This document shows positions 9,174 through 19,016 of a stretch of DNA of 64,000 nt, piece after piece. The notes beneath the pieces were generated by a model. That model did not search any database. It was not told where the DNA came from and saw only the letters and a program-made list of their open reading frames with translations. The DNA comes from Hamadaea tsunoensis DSM 44101 (GTDB lineage: Bacteria > Actinomycetota > Actinomycetes > Mycobacteriales > Micromonosporaceae). The DNA is taken from contig NZ_AUAX01000036.1 in the NCBI RefSeq assembly GCF_000428945.1, positions 1-64,000 of the forward strand, written 5' to 3'. Within the stretch, counting starts at the first letter, position 1. Every line of letters starts with the position of its first letter. The translations under genes were made by a program, and so were the position numbers.

Positions 9174-9241
9174 CGATCTTGCGCGAATGTCCCGAATTTC
9201 GTCCGGAGTGCCGGAAATGCCCGGACATTCGCGCAAGATCG
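9174..9241. repeat. 68-bp GATC-bounded palindrome, copy A
   Basis: Perfect 19-bp arms CGATCTTGCGCGAATGTCC (9174-9192) and GGACATTCGCGCAAGATCG (9223-9241) around a partly palindromic centre. Same length and arms as the copies at 24036, 24641 and 49599. Confidence 0.9.
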
Positions 9242-9388
9242 CCGAACGCCTCGACGATCCGGGGCGCCGCCTGACCCGGCCCCGTCGGGCTTTGTCGCTA
9301 CCGTCCGACTCCGGCCCGGTCGGCTCCTGGGCCGACTGGCCTTTGTCGCGACTATCCGATATGGGTGCTCGCTGGCGGGCCGGAGGAG

Positions 9389-9533
9389 TGATCGTTTACG
9401 GCTCAGGTGTAAAACGGCCACCGAGTGCATGATCGTTTACGGTTCTGGAGCACGCTGACCGCCCCTGGCTACACCTGACACGCAAACGATCATGCAGATC
9501 GGGCCGGATTTACACCCCACCCGTCATCGATCA
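9389..9533. repeat. 146-bp class I palindromic element, copy A
   Basis: Outer arms TGATCGTTTACGG... and ...ATCGATCA, with inner arms TGCATGATCGTTT (9425-9437) and AAACGATCATGCA (9484-9496). 145 bp long; related copies start at 24194, 45103 and 61168. Confidence 0.85.
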
Positions 9534-9808
9534 AGAAAACGGCGACCCCGGCCCACCCACCGGAAGATCCTTCCCACACCCCGGGAGAAAGCCGACGATC
9601 AAGCAGCTCACCCAAGATCCACAGCGCCCCACATGTAGCAGACCGCCCCCTACCCACACCCCAGCCGCAAACGATCACCGACGAACCGGCCCACCCCACC
9701 CCCGTACCGGACAGTCACGACAAAGCCCGGGGTAGGCCGACCACAGCCGCGGCATGACCGCGACCCGAGCGTCGGGCGTTCCGAGGGTGGATCTTGAACC
9801 CGCGAAGG

Positions 9809-10486
9809 TCAGGGGGTGAAGCGGTACCCGAGCCCCGGGTCGGTACGCAGATGGCGGGGCCGGCTGGGCTCCGGTTCCAGCTTCCGGCGCAGGTTCGCCA
9901 TGTGCACCCGCAGGTAGTTGGTCTCCGTCTCGTACCGCGGTCCCCAGACCTCGTGCAGCATCTGCCGGTGGGTGATCAGCCGGTCGGGGTTGCGGACCAG
10001 CATCTCCAGCACGTGCCATTCGGTCGGCGTCAGCCGGATCTCCGTCCCGTCCGCGCCGAGTACCCGCCGCGCGGTCAGGTCCACGGTGAACGCGTCCGTA
10101 CGCACGATCGGGATCTGCTCCACCGGCACCGATCGGCGCAGCGCGGCGCGTACGCGGGCCAGCAGCTCGCCGATCGCGAACGGCTTGGTGACGTAGTCGT
10201 CGGCGCCCGCGTCCAACGCGTCGATCTTCGACTCCTCGGTGAGCCGGGCGGACAGCACGATGATCGGGGTCGCCGACCAGCCGCGGAGCGCCTCGACGAC
10301 GCGTACGCCGTCGAGGTCGGGCAGGCCGAGGTCGACGATGACGAGGTCGAGCGGGCCGCGCTGGGCGGCGAGCAGCCCGCTGGTCCCGTCGGGCGCCAGG
10401 CTCACCTCGTAGCCGCGCGCGGTCAGCGCGATCCGCAGCGCCCGCAGCAGCTGCTTGTCGTCGTCGACGACCAGGATGTGGGTCAT
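9809..10486 (-). CDS. KdpE-like OmpR-family response regulator
   Basis: 225 residues: receiver domain (acidic pocket VDDD at 7-10, phospho-acceptor Asp52 in VDLGLPDLDG, Lys in VTKPF) and a C-terminal OmpR-type winged helix ending GLGYRFTP. The sequence is close to the second KdpE at 21569-22246, which has the same length and many identical stretches. It overlaps the upstream sensor kinase gene by 4 bases. This second KdpE-type pair follows the KimA-like permease gene, so it probably controls potassium or osmotic genes, but its target is not shown by the sequence. I leave the symbol empty because the bona fide kdpE is the other copy. Confidence 0.9.
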   Translation of the reverse strand: MTHILVVDDDKQLLRALRIALTARGYEVSLAPDGTSGLLAAQRGPLDLVIVDLGLPDLDGVRVVEALRGWSATPIIVLSARLTEESKIDALDAGADDYVTKPFAIGELLARVRAALRRSVPVEQIPIVRTDAFTVDLTARRVLGADGTEIRLTPTEWHVLEMLVRNPDRLITHRQMLHEVWGPRYETETNYLRVHMANLRRKLEPEPSRPRHLRTDPGLGYRFTP

Positions 10487-11862
10487 GGCGCCGCCGGCAA
10501 GGTGATGATCATCGTCAGGCCGCCGCCGGGCGTCTCCGCCGCGACGATCGTCCCGCCCATCGCCTCCGTGAACCCGCGCGCGATGGCCAGGCCGAGGCCC
10601 AGCCCGCCGCGCGCGCTGCGGTCGTCCAAGCGCTGGAACGGCACGAACATCCGCTCCCGGTCCGCGGCGGGCACCCCGGGTCCGCGGTCCGCGATCCGCA
10701 ACTGCAGCTTCCGGTCCGCGCGTCGCCCGATCACCTGCACGGGTACGCCTTCCGGCGCGACCTGGTGCGCGTTGGCGAGGACGTTGGCCACCACGCGTTC
10801 GAGCAGGCCCGGATCGGCGTACGCGAGGGGGAGGTCGTCGGGCACGTCGAGGTCCACGGCGACCGGTTCGGCCTGGTGCATCAGGGCGGCCGCGACGATC
10901 TCGTCGAGCGCGACCGGCCGGGCGTGGACGCTGAGCGCGCCCGCCTGGAGCCGGCTGAGGGCGAGCAGGTTCTCGACGAGATCGGCCATCTTGTCGGCCG
11001 ACTCCTCGATCGTCTCCAGCAGCTCCGCCTGCTCGGCCGGGGCGAGGTCCAGGTCGGGGTCGCGCAGTCCGGAGACGCCCGCCTTGATCCCGGCCAGCGG
11101 CGTACGCAGATCGTGGCCGACCGCCGCGAGCAGGGCCGCCCGCAACCGGTCGATCTCGGCCAGCTCGGTCGCGTGGGCGGCCTGGAGGGCGAGCTGTTCC
11201 GCCTGGTGCGTACGCGCCGCGGCGGCCGCCAGCCGGGCGAGGAACCGGGGATCGGGCGCGAAGATCGGCGGCCCCTCGACGATCAGCGTCAGCCCTTGCC
11301 CGGCGGCCACCGACAGCACCCGGTTCCCGCCGACCTGACCGCCCACCGCCGCGACGACCGTGCCGTCGTCGTCGAGGAGAGCGGCCGTGTCCATGTGGAG
11401 GGACGCGCGTACGTGGTCGAGGAGGGTCTGCGTCGAGCCCTGGCCGACCGGTTCGGCACTGATCCGGGCGAGCAGTTCCGCCTCGATCCCGGTACGCGCG
11501 GCGGCCGCCCGCTGCCGGGCCGCCACGTCGACGGCGAGGCTGACCGTCGCCGCCACGGCCACGTACGCGATCAGGGTGATCACGTGGTCCCGGCTCTCCA
11601 CGCTCAACGTGTGGTAGGGCGGGATGAAGTAGAAGTTGACGACCAGGTCGGAGACGACGGCCGTGGCCAGCGAGACGGCCAGGCCGCCGACGACCGCGGT
11701 CACCACGACGACGACCAGGTACAGCAGCACGACGCTGCTCAGCGAGATTCCCACGGGCAGTCCCCGCAGGACCAGGGTCAGCCCGACCAGGCCGGCCACG
11801 GCGACCAGCGAGCCGGCGAGCAGCCGGCGGGTGGCGGCCGGGCGGCGCGCGGGCAGAGGCAT
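10483..11862 (-). CDS. KdpD-like sensor kinase lacking the N-terminal KdpD domain
   Basis: About 459 residues. It starts directly with the four-helix DUF4118 membrane block (about 10-120, including NFYFIPPYHTL), then a GAF-like region, a HisKA domain with phospho-acceptor His250 in GHDLRTPL, and a HATPase domain (NVLANAH, DRGPGVP, GLGLGLA). The roughly 330-residue ATP-binding/USP-like input module of full-length KdpD is absent, so sensing must use the membrane and GAF parts only. I chose ATG 11862 rather than the upstream in-frame ATG at 11904, because 11862 lies just outside the preceding gene and has TAACTT exactly 7 nt before it, the leaderless pattern of this window. Paired with the response regulator at 9809. 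Confidence 0.87.
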   Translation of the reverse strand: MPLPARRPAATRRLLAGSLVAVAGLVGLTLVLRGLPVGISLSSVVLLYLVVVVVTAVVGGLAVSLATAVVSDLVVNFYFIPPYHTLSVESRDHVITLIAYVAVAATVSLAVDVAARQRAAAARTGIEAELLARISAEPVGQGSTQTLLDHVRASLHMDTAALLDDDGTVVAAVGGQVGGNRVLSVAAGQGLTLIVEGPPIFAPDPRFLARLAAAAARTHQAEQLALQAAHATELAEIDRLRAALLAAVGHDLRTPLAGIKAGVSGLRDPDLDLAPAEQAELLETIEESADKMADLVENLLALSRLQAGALSVHARPVALDEIVAAALMHQAEPVAVDLDVPDDLPLAYADPGLLERVVANVLANAHQVAPEGVPVQVIGRRADRKLQLRIADRGPGVPAADRERMFVPFQRLDDRSARGGLGLGLAIARGFTEAMGGTIVAAETPGGGLTMIITLPAAP

Positions 11863-11869
11863 ACCAGCC

Positions 11870-11875
11870 AAGTTA
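11870..11875 (-). promoter_or_regulatory. -10 element, leaderless start of short KdpD
   Basis: TAACTT on the minus strand, 7 nt before the ATG at 11862; it overlaps the stop codon of the KimA-like gene. Confidence 0.5.
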
Positions 11876-13900
11876 ACGGGTGGCCCCGGCGATCGCGGGC
11901 ACATCCGGCCGTGGCTCGGCCGCCGGGGCGGGAGCGTCCGGCGGGGTGCCCGGCGAGCCGGCCGGAGCGGCAGCGGGCTCGGCGGACTCCAGCTGCCACG
12001 GCACGCTCGTCACCATCACGCCGCGCTGGAACAGCAGCCGCGCCTTGAGCCGCAGCGCCGACTGGTTGTGCAGCAGGTGTTCCCACCAGCGGTCGACCAC
12101 GTACTCCGGGATGAACACCACGATGAGGTCCCGCGGCCGTTCGCGGTGCAGCTCGGCGATCCAGCCCAGCACCGAACCGGTGATGTCGCGGTACGGCGAG
12201 TCGATGACCGTCAACGGCACCGGGATGTCGTGCTCGTCCCATTCCTGCTGGAGATGGCGTACCTCCTCGGGGGTGATCGCGACCGTCAGCGCGGTGAGGC
12301 TGTCGGGGCGGGTCGCGCGCGCGTACGCGAGGGCCTGAATGGTCGGCCGGTGCAGGCGGGAGACGAGCACGACGGCCCGGATCCGGCTGGGCAGGACCAT
12401 GCCGCCGGGAGCGGGCGCCAACTCCGCCGCGACCCGGTCGTAGTGGCGGCGGATGCCGCGCATCATCGCGTACAGGATGGGGATGGCGATCACGACCAGG
12501 TACGCGCCGTGCGTGAACTTCGTGACGGTGACGATGACGAGCACGAGCCCGGTGAAGCAGGCGCCGAAGGCGTTGATGAGCCGGGAGTGGTGCATACGCC
12601 GGCGCGCGGCCGGGTCGCGCTCGACGCGCAGCAGCTTGTTCCAGTGCCGGACCATGCCGGTCTGCGACAGGGTGAACGAGGTGAAGACGCCCAGGATGTA
12701 GAGCTGGATGAGGCTCGTGACCGACCCCGCGTACGCGTAGATCAGCGCCCCCGCGATGAGCGCGAGCAGCAGGATCCCGTTGGAGAAGGCGAGCCGGTCG
12801 CCGCGGGTGTGCAGCTGGCGGGGCAGGTACCGGTGCTCGGCGAGGATCGAGCCGAGCAGCGGGAAGCCGTTGAAGGCGGTGTTGGCCGCGAGGATGAGGA
12901 TCAGGGCCGTGGCCGTCTGGATGTAGAAGAAGAACGGCGAGCCGGTGCCCCCGAAGACGGCCGCGGCGAGCTGCGCGATGACCGTACGCTGCGCGTCCGT
13001 GGTGCAGTTGCCGGTGAACCCGACGAGGTCGCAGGCGTTCTCGACGTAGTGCACCTTCGCGATGAGAGCGAGCGCCGTGATCCCGGCGAACATCACGATG
13101 GACAGGATCCCCATCGCGGCCATCGTCCGGGCGGCGTTCTCCCCCTTGGGTTTCCGGAACGCCGGTACGCCGTTGGAGATCGCCTCGGCGCCGGTGAGCG
13201 CGGTGCAGCCGGACGAGAACGCGCGCAGGGCCAGGAGCAGGAGGGCGAGACCGGTCAGCCCCACGTGCCCGGGTGCGGGGATGATGTGCCACCCGGCGCT
13301 CTCCGCGACCGGCGGCCGCCCGATCGCGACCTGCACGAGACCCGTACCGATCATCGCGAGGATGCCGACGACGAACAGGTAGGTCGGCACGGCGAAGATC
13401 CGGCCGGACTCGCGTACGCCGCGCAGGTTCAGGGCGGCCAGCAGCGCGACGAAGACCAGGTTGACCAGTACCCGGTAGGGGTTCAGCTGCGGCAGCGCCG
13501 AGATGATGTTGTCCACGCCGGCCGCCACCGAGACGGCGACGGTCATGATGTAGTCCACCATCAGCGCGGCGGCCACCACGAGACCGGCGGAGCGGCCGAG
13601 GTTCTCGCTCGCCACCTCGTAGGACCCGCCCCCGCTCGGGTACGCCCGCACGACCTGCCGGTACGACAGCACGACCACGCCCAGCAGCACGATGACGCCG
13701 AGCCCGACCCAGGGCGCCAGGTACAGGTACGCCATCCCGCCGAGGGTCAGGACGAGCAGGATCTCCTGGGTGGCGTACGCGACCGAGGACAGGGGGTCGC
13801 TGGCGAAGATGGGCAGCGCGATGCGCTTGGGCAGCAGTTGTTCCGTCAGCCGGTCGCTGCGCAACGGGCGGCCGACCACGACCCTCTTCAGATCCAGCAC
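11873..13900 (-). CDS. KimA-like APC-superfamily potassium transporter
   Basis: 675 residues. About 12 hydrophobic segments fill residues 35-460, beginning with the family-typical LPIFASDPLSSVAYATQEIL and YPSGGGSYEVASENLG; a cytosolic C-terminal domain (about 470-640, with SRIRAVVLVSRLHRPTIQAL) and a Pro/Ala-rich tail follow. This architecture (APC core plus C-terminal soluble domain) is that of the KimA/YdaO high-affinity K+ importer. Its position back-to-back with kdpFABC and before a KdpDE-like pair supports K+ as substrate; amino-acid transport is the alternative annotation. GTG start at 13900 with GGAGG only 1 nt away, so the exact start is uncertain. No c-di-AMP riboswitch is recognisable upstream. 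Confidence 0.85.
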   Translation of the reverse strand: MLDLKRVVVGRPLRSDRLTEQLLPKRIALPIFASDPLSSVAYATQEILLVLTLGGMAYLYLAPWVGLGVIVLLGVVVLSYRQVVRAYPSGGGSYEVASENLGRSAGLVVAAALMVDYIMTVAVSVAAGVDNIISALPQLNPYRVLVNLVFVALLAALNLRGVRESGRIFAVPTYLFVVGILAMIGTGLVQVAIGRPPVAESAGWHIIPAPGHVGLTGLALLLLALRAFSSGCTALTGAEAISNGVPAFRKPKGENAARTMAAMGILSIVMFAGITALALIAKVHYVENACDLVGFTGNCTTDAQRTVIAQLAAAVFGGTGSPFFFYIQTATALILILAANTAFNGFPLLGSILAEHRYLPRQLHTRGDRLAFSNGILLLALIAGALIYAYAGSVTSLIQLYILGVFTSFTLSQTGMVRHWNKLLRVERDPAARRRMHHSRLINAFGACFTGLVLVIVTVTKFTHGAYLVVIAIPILYAMMRGIRRHYDRVAAELAPAPGGMVLPSRIRAVVLVSRLHRPTIQALAYARATRPDSLTALTVAITPEEVRHLQQEWDEHDIPVPLTVIDSPYRDITGSVLGWIAELHRERPRDLIVVFIPEYVVDRWWEHLLHNQSALRLKARLLFQRGVMVTSVPWQLESAEPAAAPAGSPGTPPDAPAPAAEPRPDVPAIAGATR

Positions 13901-13948
13901 ACCTCCAGTGCACCGGGCGCGGGCGCGCGCGTACCTGATCTTGATGAC

Positions 13949-14054
13949 TTCTTGACGACGTCCCGGACCTTCTTGACGGACTGTTGGCGCCCGCCCGGAC
14001 CCCGCGTAGGGAAAGCGTCAAGAAACCGGGCGGCCCCGTAGGGAGAGCGTCAAA
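13949..14054. promoter_or_regulatory. Shared KimA/kdp control region with four boxes
   Basis: Two direct TTCTTGACG boxes at 13949-13957 and 13970-13978 (21 bp apart) face two boxes in inverted orientation within an imperfect direct repeat, CGTAGGGAAAGCGTCAAG (14005-14022) and CGTAGGGAGAGCGTCAAA (14037-14054), 32 bp apart. The spacings of two and three helical turns are what an OmpR-family regulator such as KdpE would need. Assignment to KdpE is inference. Confidence 0.55.
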
Positions 14055-14095
14055 GCCCCTGCCCGCCGGACTCCCGCCGGCGTTGACTTCGCCAC

Positions 14096-14179
14096 ATGCG
14101 TGATCTCGTGTTCGTCGTCGTGACCGTGGCCTGTTTCGGGCTCATGGCCTTGCTGGTCCGGGGGGCGGAACGGCTGTGA
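14096..14179 (+). CDS. 27-aa membrane peptide upstream of kdpF
   Basis: ORF of 27 codons starting ATG at 14096 (MRDLVFVVVTVACF...) with one hydrophobic helix (residues 4-21) and a basic/acidic C-terminal end (RGAERL). Its stop codon overlaps the GTG of kdpF. Peptides of this size and shape stand before kdpF in other actinobacteria, and the tight coupling suggests a small membrane subunit or stabiliser of the Kdp complex. No ribosome-binding site is obvious. Function unknown. Confidence 0.6.
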   Translation: MRDLVFVVVTVACFGLMALLVRGAERL

Positions 14180-14265
14180 ACGCCGCCAACATCGCCGGGC
14201 TGATCGTCGCGGTCGCCCTGGCCGTCTTCCTGGTCGTCGCTTTGATCAAACCGGAGCGCTTCTAA
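14176..14265 (+). CDS. kdpF: K+-transporting ATPase subunit KdpF
   Basis: 29 residues from GTG 14176 ([20 protein letters not shown] then VALIKPERF), a single transmembrane helix ending in the KPERF motif diagnostic of KdpF. It stabilises the KdpABC complex in the membrane. The start overlaps the stop of the 27-codon ORF and kdpA begins 1 nt after its stop, so the whole set is translationally coupled. Confidence 0.9.
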   Translation: MNAANIAGLIVAVALAVFLVVALIKPERF

Positions 14266-14266
14266 C

Positions 14267-15928
14267 ATGAACCCCACCCTTGCGGGCATCCTCTTCATCG
14301 CGTCGCTGATCGCGGCGCTGGCGCTCGCGTACCGCTTCCTCGGCGACTACATGTACCGGGTCCTCACGTCGGCCCGGCACACGGCGGTCGAACGCGGCGT
14401 CTACCGCGCCGTCGGCGTCGACCCCGACGCCGATCAACGCTGGACCGCGTACGCGCGCAGCGTACTCGCCTTCTCCGCCGTCTCCCTGCTCTTCCTGTAC
14501 GCCCTCCAGCGTTTCCAGGGGCACCTCTGGCAACTGGGTACGCATTTCGTCGGCGTACCGGCCGATCTCGCCTGGAACACGGCCGTCAGCTTCACCACGA
14601 ACACGAACTGGCAGGCGTACTCGGGTGAGGCGACGATGAGCCACGTCACCCAGATGGCCGGGCTCGCCGTGCAGAACTTCGTGTCCGCGGCCGTCGGCGT
14701 CGCCGTGGCGCTGGCCGTGGTCCGGGGCTTCATCCGCAGCCGGACCGATCGGCTCGGCAACTTCTGGGTCGACCTCGTACGCGTCTGCTGGCGGATCCTG
14801 CTGCCGATCTCGATCGTCGGGGCGGTGGTCCTCGTCGCCGGCGGCGCGGTGCAGAACTTCACCGGCGGCCACGACGCGACGACGCTCACCGGCGCCGCGC
14901 AGCACATCACCGGCGGCCCGGTGGCCAGCCAGGAGGTCATCAAGGAGCTGGGCACCAACGGCGGCGGCTTCTACAACGTCAACAGCGCCCATCCGTTCGA
15001 GAACCCGACGAGCTGGACGAACTGGCTGGAGATCTTCCTGCTGCTGTGCGTCGGCTTCTCGATGCCGCGCGTCTTCGGCCGCATGGTCGGCGACAAGCGC
15101 CAGGGCCGCGCGATCGTGACGGTGATGGCGATCCTCGCGATCGGCGGCGTCGTCCTGGTCAATTGGGCGCAGCTGCACCACGGCGGCACGGTCCCGACCG
15201 CTGTCGGCGCGGCCACCGAAGGCACGGACCTGCGCTTCGGCGTCTCGAACTCGGCCACCTTCGCCGGTGCGACCACGCTCACCTCGACCGGTGCGGTGGA
15301 CTCGTTCCACGACTCGTACACCGCCTTCGGCGGGGCCGTGACGATGTTCGACATGATGCTCGGCGAGGTCGCGCCGGGCGGCACCGGCACCGGCCTCTAC
15401 GGCATGCTCGTGCTGGCCGTGATCACGGTCTTCGTCGCCGGGCTGATGGTCGGCCGGACGCCGGAGTACCTGGGCAAGAAGATCGGTGCCCGGGAGATCA
15501 AGTTCGCCTCGCTCTACTTCCTGGTCACCCCGGCGATCGTGCTCATCGGCGCCGCCGCCGCGATGGCGACGAAGAACCACGAGACCGCGCTCAACACCGG
15601 CCCGCACGGCTTCTCCGAAGTCCTGTACGCGTTCACGTCGGCGGCCAACAACAACGGCTCGGCGTTCGCCGGGATCACGGTGAACACGACGTGGTGGAAC
15701 ACGGCGCTCGGCCTCGCGATGCTGTTCGGCCGGTTCCTGCCGATCATCTTCGTGCTCGGCCTCGCCGGTTCCCTGGCGGCGCAGAAGCCGGTGCCGGCCT
15801 CGGCGGGGACGCTGCCGACGCACAAGCCGCTGTTCATCGGGCTGCTCGTCGGGGTCACGCTGATCCTCGTCGCCCTGACCTTCCTGCCCGCCCTCGCCCT
15901 CGGCCCGCTGGCGGAGGGGCTGTCATGA
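14267..15928 (+). CDS. kdpA: K+-transporting ATPase subunit A
   Basis: 553-residue channel-like subunit of the high-affinity K+ pump, homologous to KtrB/TrkH. The four pore-loop motifs are present: [26 protein letters not shown], the ALNTG-type third region and [13 protein letters not shown]. About ten membrane segments; the C-terminus ends just after [11 protein letters not shown]. The stop overlaps the kdpB start (ATGA). Transcription probably starts from the control region before 14096, shared with the divergent KimA-like gene. Confidence 0.97.
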   Translation: MNPTLAGILFIASLIAALALAYRFLGDYMYRVLTSARHTAVERGVYRAVGVDPDADQRWTAYARSVLAFSAVSLLFLYALQRFQGHLWQLGTHFVGVPADLAWNTAVSFTTNTNWQAYSGEATMSHVTQMAGLAVQNFVSAAVGVAVALAVVRGFIRSRTDRLGNFWVDLVRVCWRILLPISIVGAVVLVAGGAVQNFTGGHDATTLTGAAQHITGGPVASQEVIKELGTNGGGFYNVNSAHPFENPTSWTNWLEIFLLLCVGFSMPRVFGRMVGDKRQGRAIVTVMAILAIGGVVLVNWAQLHHGGTVPTAVGAATEGTDLRFGVSNSATFAGATTLTSTGAVDSFHDSYTAFGGAVTMFDMMLGEVAPGGTGTGLYGMLVLAVITVFVAGLMVGRTPEYLGKKIGAREIKFASLYFLVTPAIVLIGAAAAMATKNHETALNTGPHGFSEVLYAFTSAANNNGSAFAGITVNTTWWNTALGLAMLFGRFLPIIFVLGLAGSLAAQKPVPASAGTLPTHKPLFIGLLVGVTLILVALTFLPALALGPLAEGLS

Positions 15929-18075
15929 GCGGGACCGCCACCAGAACTGCCAAGGAAACCCCTATGCCTGCACGTTCCTCGCGGGTGTCCGGCGGCCTGC
16001 TGGACCCGCAACAGTTGATCAAGTCGTTGCCGGACGCCGTACGCAAGCTCAACCCGGGCACGCTGTGGCGCAACCCGGTGATGTTCATCGTCGAGATCGG
16101 GGCGGTGTTCACGACGGTCCTGGCGGTCGCGAAGCCGTCGTTCTTCGCCTGGGCGATCGTGGTGTGGCTGTGGCTGACCGTGCTGTTCGCCAACCTGGCC
16201 GAGGCCGTCGCCGAGGGCCGGGGCAAGGCGCAGGCGGACACGCTGCGCAAGGCCAAGACCCAGACGATGGCCCGTCGTCTGACCGCCTGGCCGGGTGCCC
16301 TGGACGAGGAGCCGGTCGCGGCGCCGGAGCTGCGGCAGGGCGACTTCGTGGTGGTCGAGGCCGGTCAGGTCGTCCCCGGCGACGGCGACGTCGTCGAGGG
16401 CATCGCGAGCGTCGACGAGTCGGCGATCACGGGCGAGTCCGCGCCGGTGATCCGTGAGTCGGGCGGCGACCGCAGCGCGGTCACGGGCGGCACGAAGGTG
16501 TTGTCGGACCGCATCGTCGTCAAGATCACGCAGAAGCCGGGCGAGAGCTTCATCGACCGGATGATCGCGCTGGTCGAGGGCGCGAACCGGCAGAAGACGC
16601 CGAACGAGATCGCCCTCAACATCCTGCTCGCCGCGCTGACGGTCATCTTCCTGCTGGCGACCGTGACGCTCCAGCCGATGGCGATCTTCGCCAAGGGCTG
16701 GCAGGCCGCGGCGCCCGACACGCTCGCCCTGGACGGGCACGGTGTGACCGGGATCGTGCTGGTGTCGCTGCTGGTCTGCCTGATACCGACCACGATCGGC
16801 GCGCTGCTGTCGGCGATCGGGATCGCGGGCATGGACCGGCTCGTCCAGCGCAACGTGCTGGCGATGTCGGGCCGCGCGGTCGAGGCCGCCGGCGACGTGA
16901 ACACGCTGCTGCTGGACAAGACCGGCACGATCACGCTGGGCAACCGGCAGGCGAGCGAGTTCATCGAGGTACGCGGAGTCGACGAGACGGTCCTCGCGGA
17001 CGCGGCCCAGCTGTCCAGCCTCGCCGACGAGACCCCCGAGGGCCGTTCCGTCGTCGTCTTCGCCAAGCAGCAGTACGGCCTGCGTGAACGGGAGGCGGGC
17101 GAGCTGACCCACGCCACCTGGATCGAGTTCACCGCGCAGACGCGTATGTCCGGAGTGGACCTGTCCGAGAACGGGAGCACGCGCCGGATCCGCAAGGGCG
17201 CCGCGACCGCCGTCATGAAGTGGGTACGCGAGAACGGCGGCAAGCCCACCGACGACGTCGGCGGACTGGTCGACGGCATCAGCGCCTCGGGCGGTACGCC
17301 GCTCGTCGTCGCCGAGCACGTGGACGGGCAGCCCGCCCGGGCTCTGGGCGTCATCCACCTGAAGGACGTCGTGAAGCAGGGCATGCGGGAGCGGTTCGAC
17401 GAGATGCGGGCGATGGGCATCCGCACGGTGATGATCACGGGCGACAACCCGTTGACCGCGAAGGCGATCGCCGAGGAGGCGGGGGTCGACGACTTCCTGG
17501 CCGAGGCGACGCCCGAGGACAAGCTGGCCCTGATCAAGAAGGAGCAGGAGGGCGGCAAGCTCGTCGCGATGACCGGCGACGGTACGAACGACGCGCCCGC
17601 CCTGGCGCAGGCGGACGTCGGCGTGGCGATGAACACGGGTACGTCGGCCGCGAAGGAGGCCGGCAACATGGTCGACCTCGACTCCGATCCGACGAAACTG
17701 ATCGAGATCGTGGAGATCGGCAAGCAGCTGCTCATCACCCGCGGGGCGCTGACCACCTTCTCGATCGCCAACGACATCGCGAAGTACTTCGCGATCATCC
17801 CGGCCATGTTCGCGGCGGTGTACCCGTCGCTGAACACGCTCAACATCATGCGGCTGCACAGCCCGCAGTCGGCGATCCTGTCGGCGGTGATCTTCAACGC
17901 GATCATCATCGTGATCCTGATCCCGCTCGCCCTGCGCGGGGTGCGCTACCGGCCCGGCAGCGCGGCCGCGATGTTGCGCCGCAACCTGTGGATCTACGGC
18001 CTGGGCGGCATCGTCGCGCCGTTCCTCGGCATCAAACTCATCGACCTTCTCATTCAGTTCCTCCCGGGGATGTAA
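15925..18075 (+). CDS. kdpB: K+-transporting P-type ATPase subunit B
   Basis: 716 residues from the ATG overlapping the kdpA stop. P-type ATPase hallmarks are intact: actuator motif TGES (in AITGESAPV), phosphorylation site DKTGT with Asp331, nucleotide-binding KGA region (RKGAATAVM), and hinge [13 protein letters not shown]. About seven membrane helices. It hydrolyses ATP to drive K+ import through KdpA. A second in-frame ATG at 15964, preceded by AAGGAAA, would remove 13 poorly conserved residues and could be the true start. Confidence 0.97.
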   Translation: MSGTATRTAKETPMPARSSRVSGGLLDPQQLIKSLPDAVRKLNPGTLWRNPVMFIVEIGAVFTTVLAVAKPSFFAWAIVVWLWLTVLFANLAEAVAEGRGKAQADTLRKAKTQTMARRLTAWPGALDEEPVAAPELRQGDFVVVEAGQVVPGDGDVVEGIASVDESAITGESAPVIRESGGDRSAVTGGTKVLSDRIVVKITQKPGESFIDRMIALVEGANRQKTPNEIALNILLAALTVIFLLATVTLQPMAIFAKGWQAAAPDTLALDGHGVTGIVLVSLLVCLIPTTIGALLSAIGIAGMDRLVQRNVLAMSGRAVEAAGDVNTLLLDKTGTITLGNRQASEFIEVRGVDETVLADAAQLSSLADETPEGRSVVVFAKQQYGLREREAGELTHATWIEFTAQTRMSGVDLSENGSTRRIRKGAATAVMKWVRENGGKPTDDVGGLVDGISASGGTPLVVAEHVDGQPARALGVIHLKDVVKQGMRERFDEMRAMGIRTVMITGDNPLTAKAIAEEAGVDDFLAEATPEDKLALIKKEQEGGKLVAMTGDGTNDAPALAQADVGVAMNTGTSAAKEAGNMVDLDSDPTKLIEIVEIGKQLLITRGALTTFSIANDIAKYFAIIPAMFAAVYPSLNTLNIMRLHSPQSAILSAVIFNAIIIVILIPLALRGVRYRPGSAAAMLRRNLWIYGLGGIVAPFLGIKLIDLLIQFLPGM

Positions 18076-18079
18076 CGCC

Positions 18080-18982
18080 ATGCGCCTGCCAAGTTGGATC
18101 ACTCAGCACCTCGCCGCCCTGCGCGCGGTCCTCGTCCTCACCGTCCTGTTGGGAATCCTCTATCCCCTCGCCGTCACCGGGATCGTGCAGCTGCCCGGCC
18201 TGCGGGACAACGCGAACGGCTCCCTGGTGAAGACCGGCGAGACGACGGTCGGCAGCTCGATCGTCGGCCAGGCCTTCACGGACGCGGACGGGAATCCGCT
18301 GAAGCAGTACTTCCAGTCCCGGCCCTCGGCCGCGGGCGCCGGGTACGACATGGACTCGACCAGCGCGAGCAACCTCGGCCCGGAGAGCATCGAGGACACC
18401 CTCGGCGATCCGGCCCTCGACCCGAACTCGGCCGACGGCGACGGCAGCAGCCAGGCGCTGCTGAGTCAGGTCTGCTCGCGGAGCAAGGCCGTCGGTGAAC
18501 TCGAAGGCGTCGACGGCAGCCGGCCGTACTGCACCGCCGACGGGCTCGGCGCGGTGCTGCGGGTCTTCTACAGCGACGGCCTGTCCGGGACGGTCACCCG
18601 GGCGGTCAGCGTCAACCAACGCTGCCCGGCCACCCCGTTCATCGGCACCTACGAGGGCGTCACCGTCGAATGCGCGAAGTTCGGCGAGGACTACTCGGGC
18701 GGCGTACTCGTGCCGGTGCGGGGGGACGCTCCGGCGGATCCGGCCGTGCCCGCCGACGCGGTGACGGCCAGTGGCTCCGGGCTCGACCCGAACATCAGCG
18801 TCGCGTACGCCGATCTGCAGGTGAACCGGATCGCCCAGGCCCGGGGCATCACCACCGACCAGGTGAGGGCCCTCGTCGCGAAGAACACCACGGGACGCGC
18901 CCTGGGATTCATGGGTGAGCCCGCGGTGAACGTGCTGGAACTTAACCTGGACCTGGACAGCACCTACCCGTTCCACGGCTGA
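18080..18982 (+). CDS. kdpC: K+-transporting ATPase subunit C, enlarged
   Basis: 300 residues against about 190-220 in most KdpC proteins. The N-terminal anchor (about 14-36), SxxxGQxF-type segment and SASNLGP motif (about 95-101) are canonical, and the C-terminal part from [13 protein letters not shown] (about 228) to [11 protein letters not shown] is canonical. Between them lies an insertion of about 120 residues with four cysteines (132, 151, 182, 198), located outside the membrane, where disulfides are possible. It is in frame and GC-typical, so not an assembly error by appearance. Four nt separate it from kdpB. KdpC assists ATP binding and coupling in the complex. Confidence 0.93.
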   Translation: MRLPSWITQHLAALRAVLVLTVLLGILYPLAVTGIVQLPGLRDNANGSLVKTGETTVGSSIVGQAFTDADGNPLKQYFQSRPSAAGAGYDMDSTSASNLGPESIEDTLGDPALDPNSADGDGSSQALLSQVCSRSKAVGELEGVDGSRPYCTADGLGAVLRVFYSDGLSGTVTRAVSVNQRCPATPFIGTYEGVTVECAKFGEDYSGGVLVPVRGDAPADPAVPADAVTASGSGLDPNISVAYADLQVNRIAQARGITTDQVRALVAKNTTGRALGFMGEPAVNVLELNLDLDSTYPFHG

Positions 18983-19016
18983 CCAGGACACCGGGCGCGC
19001 GCCGAGAGGAGAGACC

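Larger units (their letters stand above)
9110..9808. repeat. Repeat island A, no gene
   Basis: This 699-bp gap between convergent genes holds no credible ORF. It contains a 68-bp palindrome (9174-9241), a 146-bp-class element (9389-9533), remnants of the GATCCACAGC class from 9614, and three plus-strand blocks with the core CTTTGTCGCGAC or a variant (9133-9156, 9290-9315, 9338-9363) plus one inverted block (9700-9728). All classes recur in other islands of the window. Confidence 0.85.

Noticed and set aside
11863-11904. Earlier start (11904) for the short KdpD
   Set aside because: It would overlap the preceding gene's 3' end with non-typical residues, while 11862 has a well-placed -10.
13901-14095. 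c-di-AMP (ydaO) riboswitch before the KimA-like gene or kdp
   Set aside because: The leader is too short and I could not find the conserved core; the region is better explained by protein-binding boxes.
15514-18102. 862-codon frame antisense to kdpB
   Set aside because: Shadow frame of a highly GC-biased gene; composition Arg/His/Val-rich and no start context.
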